Positions 1 to 6,025 of a stretch of 15,354 nucleotides of DNA are shown here, one piece after another. This DNA comes from Vulcanimicrobiota bacterium (lineage in GTDB: Bacteria; Vulcanimicrobiota; Vulcanimicrobiia; Vulcanimicrobiales; Vulcanimicrobiaceae). The stretch lies in contig PMUE01000321.1 of assembly GCA_003167055.1 (NCBI GenBank), positions 1 to 15,354 of the forward strand, read 5' to 3'. The notes beneath the pieces were generated by a model. That model searched no databases, was not told the DNA's origin, and saw only the letters and a list, made by a program, of their open reading frames with translations. The position numbers and the translations under genes are program-made. The first letter of the stretch is position 1, and every line of letters begins with the position of its first letter.

Positions 1-1
1 A

Positions 2-1636
2 CGCACGGTCGATGCGATCGTTCGCGTGGTGAATTCCGGTTCTGACGTCTTGCGCGACGCGCGGCTGTCGCTCACCTTGCCGCCGGAGCTTGCGATCGAT
101 CGCGCGGTCGATGCGCGGCGCGATCGGGAAGGCTTAGCGTTCGCCGATATCGCCGCCGAAACGACGCATGAATCGCGCATCACGCTGCGCTTGATGCGCG
201 CCGTTAACGCGAATCGCACGCTCGTTCTCGAAGGCTGGCTGCACGGCAAAGGCATTAGCCCGGTGCAATTTGCACCGCTCGACGTGCCGACGTTTGCGCA
301 AGCGCAGTTTGCAACCAGCGCACAGATCCTCGCGATTCCATCCGAAAGCGTCAACGCGGGCGAGCGGCTCTACTACGAGATCCGGTTGCGCAACGACGGT
401 GACGGTCCAGCCGATCGTTTGACCGTGCGCGTCGTCGCGACCAATTTGGCAGTCTATATGCCGTCATCGACGACGATCAATGGGCTGGCGATCGCCGACG
501 ATTCGGGTTCATCGCAGCTTTGGTCGGCGCGCGGGCTCGTGCTCGCCGACGTCAATCCGAACGTCGATCTGCGCATTCGTTGGGAGATGATGGTGATGGC
601 GCCGCTCGCGGCCGGCACCGCGCTCGATACGCGCGCGATTTTGGAATGGGGCGAAGGAACCACGTTCGCTGTCGCGGCACCGACCGTCCGCGTGCAAGCG
701 CAACCGAGTTTGAGTGAATCGACGGCAGGTACGCCGCTTTCGATCGCGCGCATCTTCCCGGTCGACAAACCCGTCGCCGAACTGGCGCCGCCGCTACCCG
801 AACCGCCCTTCGAGACGCCTGCTTCGCAGGCTCCTGCGGATTACAGAGACGTTAGCGAACAGAGGGCGCCGCGCGCGATTACCGAGCTCGTCGAATCGAT
901 CACGGTCGCGCAAGACGTCGTCGCACCGTTCCCCACGCCGAGCATCGCCGCGCCGGAGGACCGCGTCGAAGTCCCGGTGTTGTATCTCGACTTCACGCCC
1001 GATCGCCTCAGCAACACGTTGCGGATGATCGAACGCAGCAGCAGTGCCGGCGGACTCGTGCAGCATCTCTTCGCCGTGCGCCTGTTCTTCCCGGAGCACG
1101 CGCAAGATGCGCCGGCGTCGGTCGACGACACGTTCGCCAGCGCGAGTCGCGCGTTGCGCGCACCGCTGGAAAAGCTGTTCGTGCGCCTGCGCATGCCGCG
1201 CCTGACGATAACCGGCAAGGATTTGGAAGATCGCGAAAGCCGCGAAGCGCTCCGCGACGTGGTTGAGAACTTGGGGTTCGCACCGACCACATCACCGCAA
1301 GCGCCAAGCGAGGGCATCGTGCGCGTCAGCGGCGCGATCGAGCTCGACGTCGTGCGCGCGTTGTTGCCGGACTTGGAGTCGGCGCCGCTAGGTGCGGTGA
1401 CGCCGTGGCTGATCAACGCGCAATTGCTGGGCACAACGGTCTACCACGGCAGCGATCGTGACGACGCGCTGGAAACCTACCGCGGTGAGTTGCTCCACGT
1501 GCTTTCCGTCTTGAACGAACTCCCAATCGAAGAGTTCCATCGCGTGCTCACGTCGAGTGTGAATCGCGCGCTCGACGAAGCGTTGGCGAACGCGATGGAT
1601 GCGTTGCGCGGCGCGGCACAGGTTGCTCCAGAATAA
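2..1636 (+). CDS. Partial large protein with DUF11-like Ig folds and a novel C-terminal region
   Basis: The reading frame is open to the left edge, so the true start lies outside the window; the first internal ATG is at 26, but coding continues before it. The visible part has two beta-rich segments that resemble DUF11/CARDB-type Ig folds. The first runs to about residue 80 and the second lies at about 105-225, with the typical phrase YEIRLRNDGDGPADRLTV. A Pro/Ala-rich linker follows (about 225-315), then a mostly helical, charged region of about 220 residues that I do not recognise. Such Ig folds usually occur in secreted or surface proteins, but the signal peptide cannot be seen here. The stop codon lies inside the next gene, so the two are probably co-transcribed. 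Function is unknown. Its GC-rich codon use resembles that of mrdA more than that of the genes downstream. Confidence 0.75.
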   Translation, partial: RTVDAIVRVVNSGSDVLRDARLSLTLPPELAIDRAVDARRDREGLAFADIAAETTHESRITLRLMRAVNANRTLVLEGWLHGKGISPVQFAPLDVPTFAQAQFATSAQILAIPSESVNAGERLYYEIRLRNDGDGPADRLTVRVVATNLAVYMPSSTTINGLAIADDSGSSQLWSARGLVLADVNPNVDLRIRWEMMVMAPLAAGTALDTRAILEWGEGTTFAVAAPTVRVQAQPSLSESTAGTPLSIARIFPVDKPVAELAPPLPEPPFETPASQAPADYRDVSEQRAPRAITELVESITVAQDVVAPFPTPSIAAPEDRVEVPVLYLDFTPDRLSNTLRMIERSSSAGGLVQHLFAVRLFFPEHAQDAPASVDDTFASASRALRAPLEKLFVRLRMPRLTITGKDLEDRESREALRDVVENLGFAPTTSPQAPSEGIVRVSGAIELDVVRALLPDLESAPLGAVTPWLINAQLLGTTVYHGSDRDDALETYRGELLHVLSVLNELPIEEFHRVLTSSVNRALDEALANAMDALRGAAQVAPE

Positions 1637-1904
1637 TCCCGGCGCCACGATACTGCTCGTTGTCTTTCTCGTCGGCGCGCTTTTTTTTGCCTTAGGAACG
1701 GTACTCGTTCGGCGCGAGCGTGCCGTGCGCGAGCCGGTCCAACCGGCCGAAACGCAAGAGCAACGGCTCGAATTGGTCGAACGTTTGGCGATCGTGGGTC
1801 AGCCGTGGTGCGTCGACGAGTTACGCGTCATCCGCGAAAAGGACCCCGATCCGTTGGTGCGCGATGCTGCCGACGCCGCACTTATGGTTATCGCCTCACG
1901 ATGA
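1599..1904 (+). CDS. Small membrane-anchored protein with HEAT-like tail
   Basis: This 101-residue protein has one hydrophobic segment (about residues 17-38, ATILLVVFLVGALFFALGTV) followed by a charged region and a short helical pair. The phrase LVRDAADAALMVIAS is typical of one HEAT-like repeat. The topology suggests a single-pass inner-membrane protein with a soluble tail of about 60 residues. The ATG at 1599 overlaps the previous gene by 38 bases and has no clear ribosome binding site. A TTG at 1623 just after AGG is an alternative start that would give a shorter N terminus directly before the membrane segment. The overlap implies translational coupling to the upstream gene. Function unknown. 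Confidence 0.6.
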   Translation: MRCAARHRLLQNNPGATILLVVFLVGALFFALGTVLVRRERAVREPVQPAETQEQRLELVERLAIVGQPWCVDELRVIREKDPDPLVRDAADAALMVIASR

Positions 1905-1956
1905 GCCGTCACTCGCTGCGTCCACGATCAGGCGTGCTCACTTCGTCAAGCGACCG

Positions 1957-1977
1957 TGTCATTATGCTGACATTTTT
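1957..1977 (+). terminator. Weak hairpin plus T-run after the first gene pair
   Basis: TGTCA and TGACA form a 5-bp stem around a 6-base loop, followed directly by five T residues. The position, 52 bases after the stop at 1904, suits a terminator for the first two genes. The stem is short and AT-rich, so it may be inefficient or fortuitous. Confidence 0.3.
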
Positions 1978-1994
1978 GGTGACCTGAGTCGCAC

Positions 1995-2025
1995 CTCGGT
2001 GGGCCTATCGAACTACGGGCCCGAG
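1995..2025 (+). other. Imperfect hairpin in the 1905-2178 spacer
   Basis: CTCGG at 1995-1999 pairs with CCGAG at 2021-2025; GCC and GGC just inside can extend the stem across a 3-base bulge. TCTTTAAC follows, so this could be a second weak terminator or a leader structure. A smaller hairpin (AGGCG at 2067-2071, CGCCT at 2079-2083) lies closer to the operon. The rest of the 274-base spacer holds no gene that I can support. Confidence 0.25.
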
Positions 2026-2089
2026 TCTTTAACTGATCCCAACCAGGCTCTTTGCAGCTCCTTAAGAGGCGAATCGAGCGCCTTATTGC

Positions 2090-2112
2090 TTTGCGGGGTA
2101 AAGATCGTGTAA
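2090..2112 (+). promoter_or_regulatory. Bipartite control element upstream of the glycan operon
   Basis: The element reads TTTGC, four bases, then TAAAGATCGTGTAA. The same arrangement with identical spacing occurs at 11338-11360, upstream of the lipoprotein gene at 11412. Here it lies 66 bases before the ATG at 2179 and just upstream of TATGCT (2116-2121), a possible -10 hexamer. It could be a promoter core or an activator/operator site. No other close copy was noticed upstream of genes in this window. Confidence 0.4.
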
Positions 2113-2178
2113 GGTTATGCTCTTAGGGTGGCGCGTTTAATCGTCCGGCTTTGATCATTTTCGCCCCAGGGAGCAACC

Positions 2179-3723
2179 ATGACTTTCGAGGAGCTGGCAA
2201 GTCCCTCTTTGCCCCGGTTCGCTGGCCGCGTGGTGCCCGCGCTGAAAAACTTCTACGAATCCATCCGAATGCCGGCCCTCCCCGCCGCCCTCATGATCGG
2301 GGTGCCGCTCGCCCTAGCGGTCGGGCTGTTTGCCCTTGTGCGCGAACACGCACTGATCAACATCGATCTTGTCTATTATCCGCTCTTCGTCTTGGTCTAC
2401 GCGATCTGGGTCTTTCCGATCCTGGGCTTTATGGCGTTCTCATACCCGGGGATCAAGCCGTACCGGAGCGCCGCCCCAAAGCAGCGCTTCATTTGCGTCG
2501 TGCCGGCCTTCAACGAGCAGAGCGTGATCGGGAACCCAGTGCGCAGCTTGCTCGCGCAAGACTATCCGCGGGACCTATACGAGGTTTGGGTCGTCTTTGA
2601 CGGGACGGACGACACCGCCGAGATCGCTCGATCGCTCGGCGCAAACGTGCTGATTACGCCGACCGATGGATTCGGCAAACATCGCGCGCTGAAGTACGCC
2701 TTCGAGCGATTGCTGCGCGATGATGACGATCGTTACGTCTGCGTTTTCGATGCCGACAACACGGTCAGTCCGAACTATCTGAGTGCGGCCAACAACGCGA
2801 TCCAGGAGAAGGGCTTCAAGTGTCTGCAGTCCTTTCACGACGTGCTCAACGGCTCGGCGAACTGGATTACCAAGGCGTTGTGGTGCAGTTGCGCAACGTC
2901 GTCTCGCGTTTATCTCAGCGGCCGCTACCGCATGCCCGGAAATACCCTCATCTGCGGAACAGGCTGGTCGTGCGAGGCGAGCTTACTGCGCAAGCACTGG
3001 GGCACAATTCGGACGCAAACAGAGGACATCGAGTTGAACGGTATCCTGTTACTCGAGGAAGGGATTACCGTCGGTTACGTCCCGGAAGCGCACATCTATG
3101 ACGAGAAGCCGCTGAACCTGTGGGTTTCCATCCGCCAACGCATGCGATGGATGTGCGGGCACACGCGGGTTGCGTACTACTACTTCTGGCCGTGCGTCAA
3201 AGAGGGCATTAAGCGGCGCAACCTGGCACTGCTTGAGCTGGCGGCGTATTATCTCGTACCCTTTGCTCTCCTGGCGTCTTTCTTGAGCTTTCCGCTACTT
3301 GCCGGTCTCTTCGTTCACGTTTTTAAAGTGACCGGACCTCTTGCCTGGAATCCGATTCAAATCGGATTTGAGATCGTCGCATTCTTCTTCATATTCGTTT
3401 ATCAGATCGTCGGGTTCTTTCCATACAATATCGATGCTCCGAACGGATTCGTCCACACCTACCGGATACTGCTCTACTCGCTTTACACCACGATCTTCGC
3501 TTCGCTTGTTTGGGCGCCGGCGGTAGTGTGGGCGTTCTTCCGCCTGACGAAGCAAGACTGGCTTTATCACACTCCACACGTGACCGGTGTCGAGACGAAC
3601 GATCTCGACGACCAGCGCGCGGAACGGTTCAAGGGTCTCGTGTCACCATTTCCGATGCCGAGCGGGTCGGCAATAACTCATTCCGTCAACGACGTAGAAT
3701 TTGAAGCGGAAGCCGTTTCGTGA
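2179..3723 (+). CDS. Processive family-2 glycosyltransferase (exopolysaccharide synthase)
   Basis: This 514-residue inner-membrane protein carries the full signature of processive GT2 polymerases: VVPAFNE at 108-113, DGTDD at 141-145, the metal-binding DAD at 191-193, TED (catalytic base region) at 281-283 and QRMRW at 320-324. Hydrophobic segments lie at about 36-54 and 63-88 before the catalytic domain and at about 348-378, 392-412 and 428-453 after it, as in BcsA, PgaC and hyaluronan synthases. It should polymerise a nucleotide-sugar donor on the cytoplasmic face and extrude the chain through its own membrane channel. The C-terminal tail of about 60 residues is polar and shows no PilZ domain, so direct c-di-GMP control of the BcsA type is not evident. 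AGGGAG five bases before the ATG supports the start. In E. coli, yaiP (GT2) and yaiO are neighbours, which matches the next gene here. Sugar specificity cannot be read from the sequence. Confidence 0.9.
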   Translation: MTFEELASPSLPRFAGRVVPALKNFYESIRMPALPAALMIGVPLALAVGLFALVREHALINIDLVYYPLFVLVYAIWVFPILGFMAFSYPGIKPYRSAAPKQRFICVVPAFNEQSVIGNPVRSLLAQDYPRDLYEVWVVFDGTDDTAEIARSLGANVLITPTDGFGKHRALKYAFERLLRDDDDRYVCVFDADNTVSPNYLSAANNAIQEKGFKCLQSFHDVLNGSANWITKALWCSCATSSRVYLSGRYRMPGNTLICGTGWSCEASLLRKHWGTIRTQTEDIELNGILLLEEGITVGYVPEAHIYDEKPLNLWVSIRQRMRWMCGHTRVAYYYFWPCVKEGIKRRNLALLELAAYYLVPFALLASFLSFPLLAGLFVHVFKVTGPLAWNPIQIGFEIVAFFFIFVYQIVGFFPYNIDAPNGFVHTYRILLYSLYTTIFASLVWAPAVVWAFFRLTKQDWLYHTPHVTGVETNDLDDQRAERFKGLVSPFPMPSGSAITHSVNDVEFEAEAVS

Positions 3724-3734
3724 AAGGGGCTACT

Positions 3735-4538
3735 GTGATCAACCGTTTTCTTTTGTTCGTATTTCTACTTTCTAATCTCTGCGCCGCCGGCGCACTCGCC
3801 GACCAGCAGGCGCAACTCATGCAAACGGTTATCGGCTTCAGTAGTCCAGGCGACGCATACGGGCCGTGGGACCTCACTGATTTGCGGTACCTCGACATAC
3901 TTCAGGGGCAATCGATCGTCCTTGACCTGTCGCACCGCTCCGATCACGATCAGGCCTTCCCGACCTCAGGGAACTACGGAAATCTCTCGTATTCGCGCGA
4001 CCTCTCGCCTCGTTTGTACGTCAACGCCGCCGCGGGATTTGGGACCGGTGGTCCCTTCGCCACGCAAGATTATCACCTTGAGTTCAACTACAAGGTGACC
4101 ACGGATTATCGCTTTGTCACGGGCGTCGCGGGTGATGCGGTTAGTTATGCAAATGGACTGAAAGGCAACGACGTTGGGCTTGCGTTGTCGTACTACTGGC
4201 CGCACGTGATCGCGCAAGCGCGCGGGTATGTGGTTTCAAATGCAAATAGCCCGACACGCGGTAGCGTGCTCGGATCGCTTGAGTTACGACCGAGTAATAT
4301 GGTCGACGTCGTGGCGACCGCCATTGTCGGGCCGCAGTATTACGAAGTCATCATTCCCGGCATTCCGCCGGCCTTCCAGAATCAATCCGGCTGGGTCACA
4401 ACGCTCAGTTACCAGCAGTGGCTCAACCGTCATTTCGGCCTCATCGTCGGCGGCTACCTCAGCAACTACCAGCAGTTTGGAACGGGCGCTCCAATAGCCG
4501 CGGGGCGCGGCTACACTTTTGGTGTCAGCGTGAGGTAG
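3735..4538 (+). CDS. YaiO-like outer-membrane beta-barrel protein
   Basis: A Sec signal peptide (INRFLLFVFLLSNLCAAGALA) precedes about 245 residues of alternating polar and hydrophobic strands rich in Tyr, Gly and Asn, such as YNYKV-like and ALSYYWPHVIAQARGYV-like strands. Length and pattern resemble the YaiO family of outer-membrane barrels (about 250 residues). The barrel probably sits in the outer membrane and passes or binds the glycan made by the upstream synthase; that role is inferred from context. I chose GTG 3735 because AAAGGGG at 3723-3729 is an ideal ribosome binding site five bases away and it gives a standard signal peptide. GTG 3720, which overlaps the previous stop codon, is the longer alternative. 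No TPR domain like that of PgaA or BcsC is present, so any periplasmic scaffold must come from another protein. Confidence 0.7.
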   Translation: MINRFLLFVFLLSNLCAAGALADQQAQLMQTVIGFSSPGDAYGPWDLTDLRYLDILQGQSIVLDLSHRSDHDQAFPTSGNYGNLSYSRDLSPRLYVNAAAGFGTGGPFATQDYHLEFNYKVTTDYRFVTGVAGDAVSYANGLKGNDVGLALSYYWPHVIAQARGYVVSNANSPTRGSVLGSLELRPSNMVDVVATAIVGPQYYEVIIPGIPPAFQNQSGWVTTLSYQQWLNRHFGLIVGGYLSNYQQFGTGAPIAAGRGYTFGVSVR

Positions 4539-4548
4539 CCAACAAGCC

Positions 4549-5634
4549 GTGAACATCGGCAGGGTATTCATCACTGGTCTCATCCTCTTTAATTTGATCT
4601 CCCCGCCCGCCGCGGCTCAAGCTACCGGCAGTGCCTCCTACGATGCTGTCCTTGCCGCCAACGTCGCCTACGTTAACAGCCTTCAACTTTCGGACGGCGC
4701 GATCACTGACAATCGCAAATACATCGAGCCGTATTTCGCGAATCAGGCCGCCATCGCGCTCACCCTGATACCCGAGCAGATACCGCGCGTCCGTTCATGG
4801 ATGCGCTGGTACATCGGTCACCGCAATGCGCGCGACGTCTGGGGCTTGACCGGAACGGTCTACGTGTACGACGTTGCGGATGACGCCACCGCGGCATCGA
4901 GAAACAACGCTGATTCCACCGACGCGTACGCAGCGACGTTTCTTTCGGTCGCTTTTAACGCGTGGCAGCGCGGCGATACAGTGACGCGATCGTTTGTACG
5001 CGATCTCATCCCCGAGCTCAATCAAATTGCCGCCGTCGAAGCACAGACGTTGCAGCCGAATGGCCTCACCTGGGCAAAGCCTTCGTATCGGGTGGAGTAC
5101 CTGGAGGACAACTGTCAGGTCTATCGCGGATTGGCGGATTACGCGACGTTGTTGGCCGCGGTTGGAGACAAGAACGGATCCGCGCGCTACGCTCGCGAGG
5201 CGCAGACCGTGCTGGACGCGATTCAATCCGTTCTCTGGGTCCCGTCGCAAAACGAGTACGCGTTCTTCATCAACGAAAAAGGTAAGCTTGTGTTCGCGAC
5301 GGCCAAGACGGCGTGGTACGCGGGCGTGGCGGAGCTCTTTCCGATTATCTATGGTGTCATCTCACCGTCGAGCGATCGCGCGAAAAGCTTGTACGACCGC
5401 TTTAACGCCGAGTTTCCCAACTGGGATACGCTCGATAAACCCGACGCCTTTCCCCAGGCGGACGTCGCGTACGCCGCGGCGCTGATGAACGACTCGTCGC
5501 GGGCGACGCGTTACGTGCAGAGTGTGACCACGAAATATCAGGATCGCGGCTTTCCGTGGCCGTGGCACGTCGGCGAATCCGCGTGGCTCATTCCCACCGC
5601 GAAGCGGCTCAACGGGGACAGCGATGTATTGTAA
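4549..5634 (+). CDS. Secreted probable alpha/alpha-toroid protein, candidate glycan-active enzyme
   Basis: A signal peptide ends near PPAAAQA (about residue 25), with no lipobox, so the mature protein of about 335 residues should be periplasmic or released. The rest is helical, with helix pairs rich in Trp, Tyr and acidic residues as in (alpha/alpha)6-barrel glycosidases and lyases. Conserved blocks shared with the paralogue at 9883 are IEPYFAN (59-65), DSTDAYAATFL (122-132), VYRGLAD (191-197), GVISPSS (269-275) and FPWPWHVGESAW (335-346). Acidic residues in the second and last blocks are the best catalytic candidates. Bcs loci carry a GH8 (alpha/alpha)6 cellulase (BcsZ) beside the synthase, so a comparable trimming role is plausible, but I could not match GH8 motifs with confidence. 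The GTG start lies 10 bases after a GAGGTAG that overlaps the previous stop codon. A sugar-binding, non-catalytic role is possible. Confidence 0.7.
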   Translation: MNIGRVFITGLILFNLISPPAAAQATGSASYDAVLAANVAYVNSLQLSDGAITDNRKYIEPYFANQAAIALTLIPEQIPRVRSWMRWYIGHRNARDVWGLTGTVYVYDVADDATAASRNNADSTDAYAATFLSVAFNAWQRGDTVTRSFVRDLIPELNQIAAVEAQTLQPNGLTWAKPSYRVEYLEDNCQVYRGLADYATLLAAVGDKNGSARYAREAQTVLDAIQSVLWVPSQNEYAFFINEKGKLVFATAKTAWYAGVAELFPIIYGVISPSSDRAKSLYDRFNAEFPNWDTLDKPDAFPQADVAYAAALMNDSSRATRYVQSVTTKYQDRGFPWPWHVGESAWLIPTAKRLNGDSDVL

Positions 5635-6025
5635 GCCGCGCTTGCTCTTCGCTTCGGTGCTTGCGGGAGCACTATATTCCTGCGGTGGAGGAGGCGGCGG
5701 CAGCAGTCCCAGTGTGACCGCGACGCCTCGCCTTCCGGCCGCGGCTCCGGTCGTTTCGCCGACCGCGCTGGCGTTCGACGGCACCGGCGCGTCGTTGAGT
5801 CAGACAGTTACGGTAACCGAAGCGAACTACAGCGGCACCTTCACGGCGGCAAGCGCGAACACGTCCGTCGCCACGGTCTCACCCGCGAGCTCCAGCGCAA
5901 CCTTCACGTTGACACCAATCGGCGGCGGCACGACCAGCGTAGCCATCGAGGATTCGTACGGGCAGACCGTGTCGGTCGCGGTTGGCGTCACGGCGTCGAC
6001 TATCCAACCGCAAGGACATCGATGA
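5624..6025 (+). CDS. Small lipoprotein with one Ig-like domain
   Basis: This 133-residue protein has a lipoprotein signal (LYSC, lipidated Cys at residue 20) followed by six Gly, two Ser and a short linker. The remaining roughly 85 residues form a Ser/Thr/Ala/Val-rich beta domain (about 45-128). That domain resembles residues 275-360 of the next protein: both run SP..L, QTVT, a Y-N/S-SG motif, TAAS, then VSPAS. It overlaps the previous gene by 11 bases and the next by ATGA, so translation is likely coupled. After lipidation it should be anchored to a membrane, with the Ig-like domain in the periplasm or at the surface. A role as a binding or assembly adaptor is inferred only from context. Confidence 0.7.
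   Translation: MYCKPRLLFASVLAGALYSCGGGGGGSSPSVTATPRLPAAAPVVSPTALAFDGTGASLSQTVTVTEANYSGTFTAASANTSVATVSPASSSATFTLTPIGGGTTSVAIEDSYGQTVSVAVGVTASTIQPQGHR

Noticed and set aside
841..1434. Minus-strand open frame of 197 codons within the first gene
   Set aside because: It is antisense to a frame with coherent Ig-like domains, and its composition (Ser, Arg, Thr-rich) looks like a shadow.
1905..2178. A second mrdA remnant or mobile-element end at the left side of the operon
   Set aside because: I looked for mrdA-like peptides and terminal inverted repeats here and found none. No transposase or integrase gene is present anywhere in the window.
5681..5701. G-rich tract after the lipobox as a phase-variation repeat (also at 9968-9991)
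   Set aside because: The glycine codons are mixed (GGT, GGA, GGC, GGG), so there is no long homopolymer or uniform unit for slippage. Poly-Gly after a lipobox is a common tether.
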